From the NCBI RefSeq assembly GCF_003057745.1, contig NZ_QBJD02000008.1, positions 124,001 to 188,000 on the forward strand: a DNA stretch of 64,000 bases, read 5' to 3'. The position numbers and the translations under genes were made by a program. Source of the DNA: Enterobacter sp. RIT418 (GTDB lineage: Bacteria; Pseudomonadota; Gammaproteobacteria; Enterobacterales; Enterobacteriaceae). The notes beneath the pieces are model-generated. The model saw only the letters and a list, made by a program, of their open reading frames with translations, was not told the origin of the DNA and ran no database searches. Shown in pieces: positions 44,295-54,318 of this stretch; the stretch's first letter is position 1; each line of letters begins with the position of its first letter.

Positions 44295-45971
44295 TTACCC
44301 CGTCACCGCCTCTTCTACCGGCGGTTTCTCCAGCAGCGTGTACATCGTATTTGCAATCTCACGCTCGCCCATCACCACCTGATTTGCGCCGCGCTCGGTG
44401 ATGTACTCCACCTCGTCGTCATAGTGCGCGCGGGCGATAATCTCGATGGTCGGGCATTTTTCTCGGGCGGTAGCCACAATCTCGCCTGCTTCATAGCCGT
44501 TAGGGATGGTGAGCAGCAGCCAGCGGGCGCAGTCCAGATGCGCCAGATTCATGATCTCTTCGTTGGCCGCATTGCCTAACACCGCGCGAATGCCGCGCTC
44601 GCGCAGCTCGTCAACGCGGGTGCGCGACGTCTCAATCACCACCAGCGGAATGCCCTGCGCCATCAGCTTCTCGCCGAGCAGGCTGCCCACGCGGCCAAAG
44701 CCGACCAGCAGCGCGTGGTTGCAGATATCCACCGGGATCTGCTTCTCTTCTTCCGTCGCCTCTTCCAGCGTTTGCTCTTCAAGCGTTTCGGTTTTCTCGA
44801 GGTATTTCTCCAGCAGGGCAAACAATACCGGGTTGAGCATAATCGAAAGTATCGCCCCCGCCAGCACCAGGTTTTGTCCGGCCTGCGGCAGCAGGTTTAG
44901 CGCCATGCCCAGGCCCGCCAGGATAAAGGCAAATTCACCGATCTGCGCCAGGCTGGCGGCGATGGTCAACGCCGTGCGCGGCGAGTGGCCAAACATCCGC
45001 ACCAGGAAGAAGGCGGCAACCGACTTACCAAAGATAATGATCGCCAGCGTGCCTAATACGGCCAGCGGCTGCTGAATCAGGATCAGCGGGTCGAACAGCA
45101 TCCCCACGGAGACGAAGAACAGAACGGCGAACGCGTCGCGCAGCGGCAGCGTGTCGTGCGCGGCACGGTGGCTCAGCTCCGATTCGTTCAGCACCATCCC
45201 GGCGAAGAACGCGCCCAGCGCGAAGGAGACATCGAACAGCTCGACGGCGCCGAAGGCGATACCCAGCGCCAGGGCCAGTACGGAAAGGGTGAACAGCTCG
45301 CGCGAGCCGGTTGCCGCGCTGCGGGACATGATCCACGGCACCAGGCGACGGCCAACGAGCATCATGATGGCGATGAATGCCACCACTTTACCGATGGTAA
45401 TACTCATATCCAGCGCCAGCGAGGCTAGGCCGACGTTGTCTTTTTCCATCATTCCGGCGACGGCGGGCAGCAGAACCAGCGTCAGCACCATCACCAGATC
45501 TTCAACAATCAGCCAGCCAATGGCGATTTGCCCACGCTGGCTGTCTATCAGCTGTCTCTCCTCAAGCGCGCGCAGCAGCACCACGGTGCTGGCGGTTGAA
45601 AGACACAGCCCAAAAACGATGCCGGTCATCAGCGACCAGCCCAGCAGGGCCGAAAGCGCCATCCCCAGCAGCGTCGCCACGCCAATTTGGGCGATTGCGC
45701 CGGGTATGGCGATAGCCTTTACCGCCATCAGATCCTTCAGCGAGAAGTGAAGACCCACGCCAAACATCAGCAGAATCACGCCTAATTCCGCCAGCTCAGG
45801 AGCCAGTTTGGTATCTGCAACAAAACCCGGCGTAAACGGACCCGCCAGCACACCCGCTAACAAATAGCCTACCAGAGGCGAAATACGCAGTTTATTGGCA
45901 ATCATGCCGAGGATAAAAGCAAGCACAAGTCCACCAACAATGGTGGTGATAAGCGGTGTGGCGTGGTGCAT
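44295..45971 (-). CDS. ybaL: CPA2-type cation:proton antiporter / KefB-like protein YbaL
   Basis: 558 residues, the same as E. coli YbaL. An N-terminal CPA2 membrane domain has about 12 helices (PLVGYLLAGVLAGPFTPGF, GVGLHFSLKDL, FFAGMVLNESELSHRAA) and a C-terminal RCK_N/Rossmann domain carries the dinucleotide motif HALLVGFGRVGSLLGEKL. It resembles glutathione-gated K+ efflux systems; ion specificity is not established. It is transcribed toward gsk. Confidence 0.95.
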   Translation of the reverse strand: MHHATPLITTIVGGLVLAFILGMIANKLRISPLVGYLLAGVLAGPFTPGFVADTKLAPELAELGVILLMFGVGLHFSLKDLMAVKAIAIPGAIAQIGVATLLGMALSALLGWSLMTGIVFGLCLSTASTVVLLRALEERQLIDSQRGQIAIGWLIVEDLVMVLTLVLLPAVAGMMEKDNVGLASLALDMSITIGKVVAFIAIMMLVGRRLVPWIMSRSAATGSRELFTLSVLALALGIAFGAVELFDVSFALGAFFAGMVLNESELSHRAAHDTLPLRDAFAVLFFVSVGMLFDPLILIQQPLAVLGTLAIIIFGKSVAAFFLVRMFGHSPRTALTIAASLAQIGEFAFILAGLGMALNLLPQAGQNLVLAGAILSIMLNPVLFALLEKYLEKTETLEEQTLEEATEEEKQIPVDICNHALLVGFGRVGSLLGEKLMAQGIPLVVIETSRTRVDELRERGIRAVLGNAANEEIMNLAHLDCARWLLLTIPNGYEAGEIVATAREKCPTIEIIARAHYDDEVEYITERGANQVVMGEREIANTMYTLLEKPPVEEAVTG

Positions 45972-46169
45972 TCCGTCTCCTTTCGTTGTGGGTGTTCCAT
46001 TTTTGGCTAAAAAACCAAAAAACCGAGTAATAGTTTATGACAATTTATACGCTTATGTTTATGAATTATTGTTGAAGTTTGATTAAAACAGCAATATGCA
46101 GGAAAAAAAGCAGATTTTGCTACATTGCGAGGGGACAGGAAGAAGAAACCCTTATGGTATCAGGGTATC

Positions 46170-46199
46170 GGGCCGCCAAAGTTAAACTTTAGCGGCCCT
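46170..46199. terminator. Hairpin downstream of fsr
   Basis: GGGCCGC-N-AAAGTT-A-AACTTT-N-GCGGCCC forms a long near-perfect palindrome immediately after the fsr stop codon. It lacks a T-run on the fsr-sense strand, so termination strength is uncertain. Confidence 0.5.
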
Positions 46200-46203
46200 T
46201 AAT

Positions 46204-47406
46204 TTACGCTTTGTGACGGTTGTCAGGCAGGAATATGGTCAACATCCCAAGAAGTGGCAGGAAAGCACAGATTTTATAGACCAGGAAGATGCTGGTGTGA
46301 TCTGCAACCATCCCCAGCACCGCTGCACCAAGGCCGCCCATCCCGAAGGCAAAGCCGAAGAACAGCCCGGAAACCATGCCGATCCGCCCCGGTAACAGCT
46401 CCTGCGCGTAGACCAGGATGGCCGAGAAGGCCGACGCAAGGATAAAACCAATGATCACGGTTAAAATTCCCGTCCACTCAAGGCTTGCGTAGGGCAAAAT
46501 GAGGGTAAACGGCGCTACGCCGAGGATAGAGCCCCAAATGACGTATTTACGCCCAATCTTATCGCCCACAGGCCCGCCAATTACCGTACCGGCGGCCACC
46601 GCAAACAGGAAGGCAAAGAGGTGAAACTGCGCATTTTGTACCGATATTCCGAATTTTTGCATCAGATAAAAGGTGTAATAGCTGCTGATGCTCGCCATAT
46701 AGAAGTATTTTGAGAAAATCAGCACCAGCAGGACGCTGACGGCCAGAATAACCTTGTTGCGAGGGAGGGGATTGATTACCTTTGCTACAGGTTTGCCTTT
46801 GTTGACGCGGTGCTGAGCGGCGTACCAGCGGCTGATCTGAATCAGCACGATAATCGCCAGCAGGGCGGCCAGCACAAACCACGCTACGTTGCCTTTGCCG
46901 TAGGGAGCGATGATGACCGCGGCCAGCAGTGGCCCCAGGGAACTGCCGAAGTTACCGCCGACCTGGAACAGCGACTGCGCCAGGCCGTGGCGGCCGCCGG
47001 AGGCCATGCGCGCCACGCGGGATGATTCCGGATGGAACACCGACGAGCCGGTGCCCACCAGCGCTGCCGCCACCAGCACGGCTTCGAAGCTGCCCGCCAT
47101 CGCCAGCAGCACCAGCCCGCTTAGGGTGAAGCACATGCCAATCGGCAGCGACCACGGCATCGGATATTTATCCGTCCAGTAGCCCACCACCGGCTGCAGC
47201 AGCGAGGAGGCGAGCTGGAAGGTAAGGGTGATCATGCCGATCTGCACGAAGGTTAATGAAAACTCTGACTGCAGCAGCGGATAGATCGCCAGTATTAACG
47301 ACTGGATCATATCGTTGAGCAGATGAGAGAGACTGATTGCGCCTAATACCTTAAAAGAGGTGCGCGACGTTGGCGGCGACGCCGGGGTTGATTCGCTGAT
47401 TGCCAT
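46204..47406 (-). CDS. fsr: MFS transporter Fsr (fosmidomycin resistance protein)
   Basis: About 400 residues, 12 transmembrane helices, major facilitator superfamily. It follows E. coli Fsr closely from LGAISLSHLLNDMIQSLILAIYP to TIFLPDNRHK. Overproduction of Fsr in E. coli gives fosmidomycin resistance; its physiological substrate is unknown. The start is set at ATG 47406; a GTG three codons upstream is equally possible because neither has a clear Shine-Dalgarno. It is divergent from ushA with 165 bp between. Confidence 0.93.
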   Translation of the reverse strand: MAISESTPASPPTSRTSFKVLGAISLSHLLNDMIQSLILAIYPLLQSEFSLTFVQIGMITLTFQLASSLLQPVVGYWTDKYPMPWSLPIGMCFTLSGLVLLAMAGSFEAVLVAAALVGTGSSVFHPESSRVARMASGGRHGLAQSLFQVGGNFGSSLGPLLAAVIIAPYGKGNVAWFVLAALLAIIVLIQISRWYAAQHRVNKGKPVAKVINPLPRNKVILAVSVLLVLIFSKYFYMASISSYYTFYLMQKFGISVQNAQFHLFAFLFAVAAGTVIGGPVGDKIGRKYVIWGSILGVAPFTLILPYASLEWTGILTVIIGFILASAFSAILVYAQELLPGRIGMVSGLFFGFAFGMGGLGAAVLGMVADHTSIFLVYKICAFLPLLGMLTIFLPDNRHKA

Positions 47407-47571
47407 AAATACCACGTTGTTTTGTTATTAGAAGTGCAGGGAGTCATTATTATCCGACTAACATACCCGTCCGTGACTTTTGATGAAAGTCGCAATTCTG
47501 AAAACATATTTGTCTATTCTTATTACTCATTGTAATTTTTGCGTTTGTTTACGGGTCAGGGAGAGAGAGAG

Positions 47572-49224
47572 ATGAAATTAATGAAGCGTGGCGTTGCGCT
47601 GGCGCTGTTCGCCGCATGGGGCATGGCAAGCCTGCCGGCGCAGGCCTACGAGCAAGATAAAACCTATAAAATTACTATCCTGCATACCAACGACCACCAC
47701 GGCCATTTCTGGCGCAGCGAATATGGCGAATACGGTTTGGCGGCGCAGAAAACGCTGGTGGACGGTATTCGCAAAGAGGTTGCAGCGCAGGGCGGCAGCG
47801 TGCTGCTGCTTTCAGGCGGCGATATTAATACCGGCGTGCCGGAATCGGATTTACAGGACGCGGAGCCGGACTTCCGCGGCATGAATTTAATTGGCTACGA
47901 CGCGATGGCCGTCGGCAACCACGAGTTTGATAATCCGCTCTCCGTTTTGCGCCAGCAGGAAAAGTGGTCCAAATTCCCGTTCCTCTCCGCCAATATTTAC
48001 CAGAAAAGCACCGGCGAACGTCTGTTTAAACCCTGGGCGCTGTTTAAGCGTCAGGATCTGAAAATCGCGGTGATCGGCTTAACCACCGACGATACGGCGA
48101 AAATCGGCAATCCTGAATTCTTTACCGATATCGAGTTCCGCAAACCGGCAGATGAAGCGAAGCTGGTGATTCAGGAATTGCAGCAGAACGAGAAGCCGGA
48201 CGTGATTATTGCCACCACGCACATGGGTCATTACGACAACGGCGAGCATGGATCAAACGCGCCGGGCGACGTGGAGATGGCGCGCAGCCTGCCTGCGGGT
48301 TCGCTGGCGATGATTGTAGGCGGTCACTCGCAGGACCCGGTGTGTATGGCCTCTGAGAATAAAAAGCAGGTGGACTACGTGCCGGGCACGCCGTGCGCGC
48401 CGGATCGTCAGAACGGCATCTGGATCGTTCAGGCGCACGAGTGGGGTAAATACGTTGGCCGCGCGGACTTTGAGTTCCGCAACGGCGAGATGAAGCTGGT
48501 GCACTATCAGCTCATCCCGGTCAACCTGAAGAAAAAAGTCACCTACCCGGACGGGAAAAGCGAGCGCGTGCTGTACACCCCGGAAATTGCCGAGAACCAG
48601 CAGATGCTCTCCCTGCTGACGCCGTTCCAGAGCAAGGGCAAAGCGCAGCTGGACGTGAAGATCGGCACGCTCAACGGCCGTCTCGAAGGGGACCGCAGCA
48701 AGGTGCGGTTCGTTCAGACCAACATGGGCCGCCTGGTGCTGGCCGCGCAAATCGCCCGCACCAACGCCGACTTTGGCGTGATGAGCGGCGGCGGCATTCG
48801 AGACTCCATTGAAGGCGGGAACATTACCTATAAAGACGTGCTGAAGGTGCAGCCGTTCGGCAATATTGTGGTGTATGCCGACATGAGCGGAAAAGAGGTG
48901 ATTGAGTACCTGACCGCCGTGGCGCAGATGAAGCCGGACTCCGGGGCCTATCCGCAGTTTGCCAACGTCAGCTTTGTCGCGAAAGATGGGCAGCTTAACG
49001 ATCTTAAAATCAAGGGCGAGCCGGTCGATCCTGCCAAAACGTACCGCATGGCGACGTTAAGCTTTAACGCCACCGGCGGCGACGGCTATCCGCACATCGA
49101 TAACAAACCGGGATACGTCAATACCGGCTTCATCGATGCGGAAGTGCTGAAGCAGTATATTCAGCAAAATTCGCCGATTGACGTAAATGCCTATGAGCCG
49201 AAAGGCGAGGTGAGCTGGCAGTAG
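47572..49224 (+). CDS. ushA: Periplasmic UDP-sugar hydrolase / 5'-nucleotidase UshA
   Basis: 550 residues, E. coli length. A signal peptide (ends near LPAQAYEQ), an N-terminal metallophosphatase domain with metal ligands in LHTNDHHGHF, GGDIN, GNHEFDN, THMGHY and GGHSQD, and a C-terminal substrate-binding domain (MSGGGIRDSIEGG, FNATGGDGYP) are all present. It degrades extracellular nucleotides and UDP-glucose for salvage. ATG 47572 follows GGGAGAGAGAG. Confidence 0.98.
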   Translation: MKLMKRGVALALFAAWGMASLPAQAYEQDKTYKITILHTNDHHGHFWRSEYGEYGLAAQKTLVDGIRKEVAAQGGSVLLLSGGDINTGVPESDLQDAEPDFRGMNLIGYDAMAVGNHEFDNPLSVLRQQEKWSKFPFLSANIYQKSTGERLFKPWALFKRQDLKIAVIGLTTDDTAKIGNPEFFTDIEFRKPADEAKLVIQELQQNEKPDVIIATTHMGHYDNGEHGSNAPGDVEMARSLPAGSLAMIVGGHSQDPVCMASENKKQVDYVPGTPCAPDRQNGIWIVQAHEWGKYVGRADFEFRNGEMKLVHYQLIPVNLKKKVTYPDGKSERVLYTPEIAENQQMLSLLTPFQSKGKAQLDVKIGTLNGRLEGDRSKVRFVQTNMGRLVLAAQIARTNADFGVMSGGGIRDSIEGGNITYKDVLKVQPFGNIVVYADMSGKEVIEYLTAVAQMKPDSGAYPQFANVSFVAKDGQLNDLKIKGEPVDPAKTYRMATLSFNATGGDGYPHIDNKPGYVNTGFIDAEVLKQYIQQNSPIDVNAYEPKGEVSWQ

Positions 49225-49304
49225 TGGTGTGCGGCCTGATGCCCTCAGCCCACAGGGAGAGGGCGCGAACACAAAAAAACGGTAACGTCTGTTACCGTTT
49301 TGCT
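49225..49304. repeat. Composite GAGAGGG/hairpin repeat after ushA, reverse orientation
   Basis: GTGCGGCCTGATGCCCTC, then CACAGGGAGAGGGC, then the hairpin AAAACGGTAAC-GTCT-GTTACCGTTTT at 49276-49301 with T-rich flanks. This is the gsk-ybaL unit in the opposite orientation, with one GAGAGGG arm lost. The hairpin probably terminates ushA and ybaK transcription. Confidence 0.8.
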
Positions 49305-49334
49305 TTTACCTCGCAGCGCCACCGGGCAATTTTC

Positions 49335-50809
<1,475 letters not shown>

Positions 50810-50859
50810 ACGCGCTCCATGATCGGAAAAGTTCATGCTAGCGCGTACGGGTACAAGGT

Positions 50860-53358
50860 TCAATCCTTCGGTCTAAACCGCAGCAGCCGGTTGGCGTTGC
50901 TCACCACGGTGATGGAGGAGAGCGCCATCGCCGCGCCCGCCACGACCGGATTCAGCAGGGTGCCGGTGAGCGGCCACAGGATCCCGGCGGCAATCGGAAT
51001 GCCGAGGGAGTTGTAGATAAACGCCCCGAGCAGGTTCTGCTTCATGTTGCGCAGCGTGGCTTTTGAAATCGCCAGCGCGTCCGCCACGCCCATCAGGCTG
51101 TGGCGCATCAGCGTGATGGCCGCCGTTTCAATGGCGACGTCGCTGCCGCCGCCCATCGCAATCCCCACGTCCGCCTGAGCCAGCGCGGGCGCGTCGTTGA
51201 TGCCGTCGCCAACCATGGCGACCTGACGCCCCTGGCCCTGCAGCCGCTTAATCGCGTCCGCCTTGCCGTCCGGCAGCACCCCCGCAATCACCTCGTCAAT
51301 GCCCGCCTCTTTGGCGATGGCGTTGGCGGTGGTCGGGTTATCCCCGGTCAGCATCACCAGGCGATAGCCCGCGCGGTGCAGGCGCTCAAGCGCGTCGACG
51401 CTGTCCTGGCGCAGCGGGTCGCGAACGGCAAGCAGCGCGGCGGCTTTGCCGTCAACCGCGAGCAGAACCGGCGTAGCGCCCCGGGACGCCTGGGCCGTCA
51501 GTTCGCCGTCGAGCGCGGAGGTATCGATGCCGTTTTCATTCAGCAGCGCCTGGTTGCCCAGCAGCAGCGCATGGCCTTCGGCGTCACCGCTTACGCCAAG
51601 CCCGCGCAGGGTACGGAAGTTGGTCACCTCCGGCAGGGCCGCATCACCCGCTTTGTCGAGAACAGCGCGCGCCAGCGGATGGCTGGAGCCTTGCTCCAGC
51701 GCGGCGGCGAGGCGCAGCGCGTCGGCGTCTGATAAGCCAACGGCAGTCACGGACACGACCTGCGGCTTGCCTTCCGTCAGCGTGCCGGTTTTATCAAACA
51801 CCAGCGTATCGAGCGTGCTGGCGCGCTGCAGGGCGTCGGCGTCGCGCACCAGCACGCCGAACTCGGCGGCGCGACCCACGCCGGAAATAATCGACATCGG
51901 CGTCGCCAGGCCAAGCGCGCACGGGCAGGCGATGATCAGCACCGTGGTGGCAATCACCAGCGTGTAGACAATCTGCGGCGCCGGGCCGAAGACGTACCAA
52001 ATCGCGGCGCTCAGCAGGGCGATCCCCACGACCACGGGCACAAAAATGGCGGAGATTTTATCGGCAAGCTGGCCAATTTCCGGCTTGCTGCTCTGCGCCT
52101 GGCGCACCATGCGGATAATGCGCGACAGCGTAGTGTGGCTGCCGACCGCGCTGGCGCGGAACAGCACGCTGCCGTCCTGGACGACCGTCCCGGCATGAAC
52201 CGCATCGCCCTGCGATTTTTGCTGCGGAATCGGCTCTCCGGTGAGCATCGCTTCGTCCAGCCAGGCTTCACCCTGGGTTATTTCACCGTCCACCGGGACG
52301 CGGTCGCCGGTGGTCAGGCGCAGCGTCATGCCGGGCTGAACGTCAGACAGCGGCACGCTTTTTTCACCGTCGTCGGTGACCACGCGCGCGGTTGGCGGGG
52401 TTAAATCGAGCAGTCTTTCCAGCGCTTTTGAGGAGCGCTGGCGCGCGCGCGCTTCCAGCATATGGCCTAAGTTAATCAGGCCGATAATCATCGCGCTCGC
52501 TTCATAATAAAGATGGCGCGCTTCCATCGGGAACCACTGCGGCCAGACGTTAACGCTCATCGAATAGAGCCACGCTGCGCCCGTGCCGAGCGCAACGAGA
52601 GTGTCCATCGTCGCGGTGCGGTTTTTCAGGCTTTTCCAGGCGCTGGTGTAAAAATGCCCGCCCGCGAAGACCATCACGCCGAGCGTGATCAAGCCAATCA
52701 CCAGCCACAGCGTGCGGTTGTCGTCGGTGACCATCATGTTGTCACCGATCATGCCCCACACCATCACCGGAATACCGACCAGCAGGGCGACAATCGCCTG
52801 CCAGCGGAAGCGCTTCATGGTGGCGATGGCGGTTTCCTGCTGGCGCTCGCGGCGCTTGAGGTCGTCCTCAATCGCTTCTGCGCCGTAGCCGGCTTTTTCT
52901 ACCGCCTGTACCAAATCCGCGGCGGAGGCGTTGCCCATCACCAGCGCAGTGCGCTCCGCTAGATTCACCCGTGCCTGCGCGACGCCCGGTACGGCCTGCA
53001 AGGCGTTCTGTACCCGGGAGACGCAGCTGGCGCAGCTCATGCCGTTGATCAGCAGCTGTTGGCTGTCATCAATATCATCCGCTGCCGGAAGCTCAGTGGT
53101 GGCCGCTGTCAGTGCTTCCGACGGGAGTGATGACTCTGCCAGCGGTTTAGCCTTTGGGTGGCTCAGCTCCGCCCCGTAACCCGCCTGCTTAACGGTATCG
53201 ATCAGCGCATCCGCGCTGGCGCTGCCGGTAACCACGGCGCTATCGACAGTGACTTCAGCGCTTTCCACGTCTGGGCGCTGTTCCAGGCTTTCTTTTACCC
53301 GTTTGACGCAGTGGCCGCAGGAGAGGCCGTCCAGCGTCAGGTTGATAATGTGAGACAT
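50860..53358 (-). CDS. copA: Cu(I)-exporting P-type ATPase CopA
   Basis: 832 residues. Two N-terminal heavy-metal-associated domains (GLSCGHC near residue 12 and GMSCASC near residue 105) precede eight transmembrane helices with the CPC copper site ([13 protein letters not shown]). The P-domain has DKTGTLTEG and [16 protein letters not shown], and the actuator has LTGEP. It exports Cu(I) from cytoplasm to periplasm. The start [11 protein letters not shown] is at 53358; upstream in-frame codons cover the CueR promoter and are rejected. A frameshift site at 53152 yields CopA(Z). Confidence 0.98.
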   Translation of the reverse strand: MSHIINLTLDGLSCGHCVKRVKESLEQRPDVESAEVTVDSAVVTGSASADALIDTVKQAGYGAELSHPKAKPLAESSLPSEALTAATTELPAADDIDDSQQLLINGMSCASCVSRVQNALQAVPGVAQARVNLAERTALVMGNASAADLVQAVEKAGYGAEAIEDDLKRRERQQETAIATMKRFRWQAIVALLVGIPVMVWGMIGDNMMVTDDNRTLWLVIGLITLGVMVFAGGHFYTSAWKSLKNRTATMDTLVALGTGAAWLYSMSVNVWPQWFPMEARHLYYEASAMIIGLINLGHMLEARARQRSSKALERLLDLTPPTARVVTDDGEKSVPLSDVQPGMTLRLTTGDRVPVDGEITQGEAWLDEAMLTGEPIPQQKSQGDAVHAGTVVQDGSVLFRASAVGSHTTLSRIIRMVRQAQSSKPEIGQLADKISAIFVPVVVGIALLSAAIWYVFGPAPQIVYTLVIATTVLIIACPCALGLATPMSIISGVGRAAEFGVLVRDADALQRASTLDTLVFDKTGTLTEGKPQVVSVTAVGLSDADALRLAAALEQGSSHPLARAVLDKAGDAALPEVTNFRTLRGLGVSGDAEGHALLLGNQALLNENGIDTSALDGELTAQASRGATPVLLAVDGKAAALLAVRDPLRQDSVDALERLHRAGYRLVMLTGDNPTTANAIAKEAGIDEVIAGVLPDGKADAIKRLQGQGRQVAMVGDGINDAPALAQADVGIAMGGGSDVAIETAAITLMRHSLMGVADALAISKATLRNMKQNLLGAFIYNSLGIPIAAGILWPLTGTLLNPVVAGAAMALSSITVVSNANRLLRFRPKD
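53147..53358 (-). CDS. copA(Z): Copper chaperone CopA(Z), programmed -1 frameshift product of copA
   Basis: The slippery heptamer C-CCA-AAG (minus strand, 53158-53152) is in the correct frame of copA, within the codons for SHPKAKP. After a -1 slip the ribosome reads Pro-Lys-Gly and meets TAA at 53149-53147. The product is 70 residues, exactly the length reported for E. coli CopA(Z), and consists of the first heavy-metal domain with its CGHC metal site. In E. coli this product is a soluble copper chaperone. Slippage efficiency cannot be judged from sequence. Confidence 0.85.
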
Positions 53359-53426
53359 AACAAAACTCCCGTATAATATTCTGGTCAGTTGTTGACCGGA
53401 GTAACGCTTTTCGCTAACTGTTATAA

Positions 53427-53457
53427 AGGTTAAACCTTCCATCAAGGGGAAGGTCAA
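53427..53457 (-). promoter_or_regulatory. CueR-dependent promoter of copA
   Basis: -35 TTGACC and -10 TAACCT are separated by 19 bp, the stretched spacing typical of MerR-family promoters. The spacer contains the dyad CCTTCCCC-TTGATGG-AAGG, matching the E. coli CueR box. CueR itself is not next to copA here; the prophage begins upstream. Confidence 0.92.
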
Positions 53458-53497
53458 GCTTTTAAATTGCTGATTGAAAGGGATTTTTAAAATCAGC

Positions 53498-53571
53498 GTC
53501 CACATAGCGTCCACACTTCGACAAAAGTGTCCACATTACAAAGACAAAGCCTCGCAACGTAGCGGGGCTTT
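53498..53571. other. Prophage-copA junction: GTCCACA repeats and a terminator hairpin
   Basis: GTCCACA occurs at 53498, 53509 and 53529, followed by a hairpin AAAGCC-T-CGC / GCG-G-GGCTTT (53546-53571). Sequence up to about 53490 is ordinary copA upstream DNA. The clustered heptamers resemble phage integrase arm- or core-type repeats, and I place the prophage end here. No integrase gene is in the window, so the exact att core cannot be fixed. Confidence 0.45.
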
Positions 53572-53632
53572 CTTATGCCATAAGAAAAAGAAAACTGCCG
53601 ACTTTGCTTTTGCCAATAATAAAAATGCAAAA

Positions 53633-53666
53633 AAGGCCGCTGGTCTATGATAGCCCCAGCGGCCTT
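53633..53666 (-). terminator. Terminator of the DinQ-like toxin transcript
   Basis: GGCCGCTGG paired with CCAGCGGCC, with six T residues following on the minus strand, about 20 bp after the toxin stop codon. Confidence 0.9.
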
Positions 53667-53684
53667 ATTTACGTTTCCAGCGCC

Positions 53685-53768
53685 TTAGTTACAGAATGCG
53701 CGGATCAACTCTAGCAGCGCTAGTAACGCCCTGAGAGTGATGATTGCAATATCAATGAATGCTTTCAC
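53685..53768 (-). CDS. DinQ-like type I toxin, 27-residue hydrophobic membrane peptide
   Basis: A GTG-started frame of 27 codons. The peptide has a charged start (MKAFID), a single hydrophobic helix rich in Leu/Ala/Ile, and the motif ALLALLELIR shared with the E. coli toxin DinQ (ALIALLELIR). AAGGAG lies 8 nt upstream of the start and is inside a hairpin (GCTCCT / AGGAGC, 53775-53792), as in type I toxin mRNAs whose translation is blocked until the leader is remodelled. A terminator follows. Expected to insert in the inner membrane and depolarise it. A 19-codon leader frame (53752-53811) overlaps its start. Confidence 0.75.
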   Translation of the reverse strand: MKAFIDIAIITLRALLALLELIRAFCN

Positions 53769-53846
53769 CCGTTTGCTCCTTGTTATAGGAGCACGATCTA
53801 CCGACTTTCACCCTTAGGTTGCCTGTCCAGCCAGTTCCCGTCATTT

Positions 53847-53867
53847 GTTAGTTGATTGGTATCGTGC
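53847..53867 (-). promoter_or_regulatory. Antitoxin-pairing site in the toxin mRNA leader
   Basis: These 21 bases are a perfect inverted copy of 54128-54148. On the toxin mRNA (minus strand) they are exactly complementary to the 5' end of the predicted minus-strand small RNA. They lie about 80 nt upstream of the toxin start codon. Confidence 0.75.
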
Positions 53868-54001
53868 GCCAAGCCCAGGCACCGAATTGGCACTACCCGC
53901 ATCGGCCAGGACTTACTTAAAAACAACAAAGTTTAAAAAAGATTTCCCACAAGCCAGTGTAAATCTTCATGGGCTTTTAACGCATCACCGCTAACGAGGC
54001 G

Positions 54002-54029
54002 ATTATAAGGCGATTATTGTAGGTTTCAA
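54002..54029 (-). promoter_or_regulatory. Predicted promoter of the toxin mRNA
   Basis: -35 TTGAAA (54029-54024) and -10 TATAAT (54007-54002) on the minus strand with a 16-bp spacer. Transcription would start near 53995, giving a leader of about 225 nt before the toxin. No LexA box is evident. Confidence 0.65.
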
Positions 54030-54060
54030 TCTGTTATCGGTAAGGGGGGAGATTTAAGGA

Positions 54061-54150
54061 CAAAAAAAAACCCAACTAGTGAGGTTGGGTTTTTCTTAGT
54101 TATCATCGCTATCTAGTGTTGATAGCAGCACGATACCAATCAACTAACGG
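54061..54150 (-). ncRNA. Predicted antitoxin small RNA of the DinQ-like module
   Basis: A candidate promoter (TTGTGA, 17 bp, TAGACT) on the minus strand at 54183-54155 would start RNA at about 54148-54150. The RNA would run about 90 nt to a strong terminator (CCCAAC-CTCACTA-GTTGGG plus nine T residues, 54089-54062). Its first 21 nt are perfectly complementary to the toxin leader at 53847-53867. Size, 5'-end pairing and adjacency to the toxin parallel AgrB/dinQ, OrzO/zorO and OhsC/shoB. Confidence 0.65.
54062..54098. terminator. Bidirectional terminator ending the antitoxin RNA
   Basis: The CCCAAC/GTTGGG stem is flanked by runs of A on the left and T on the right, so it can terminate on both strands. 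Confidence 0.88.
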
Positions 54151-54177
54151 TATTAGTCTAATACTATTCCCACCCGA

Positions 54178-54318
54178 TCACAACCTGTCACGCCGTACTG
54201 ACCTGATAAACGCAAAGTGGCATTTGTCGCACCGTTCGTCATCCAGCGGGAATAACCTTTCCAGAAGTGTACGCCGGACCTTGCAGTCCTGGCAAAATCT
54301 TAAACCCAATACTTTCAT
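54178..54318 (-). CDS. Candidate 46-residue zinc-ribbon-like protein
   Basis: The frame from ATG 54318 encodes CQDC at residues 9-12 and CDKC at residues 30-33, a C-x2-C-x17-C-x2-C arrangement typical of zinc ribbons, in a basic protein (R/K-rich ends). Small zinc-ribbon regulators (Ogr, Com) occur near phage tail genes, but the spacing differs from both and I do not assign it. There is no clear Shine-Dalgarno. A second minus-strand frame (TTG start near 54381) overlaps it and contains NNATGNRVTVK, a motif I associate with phage Ash-type small proteins, so the true coding frame is uncertain. Confidence 0.4.
   Translation of the reverse strand: MKVLGLRFCQDCKVRRTLLERLFPLDDERCDKCHFAFIRSVRRDRL

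Noticed and set aside
53359-53514. N-terminal extension of copA (52 extra codons)
   Set aside because: The extension would translate across the CueR promoter and has no counterpart in E. coli CopA.
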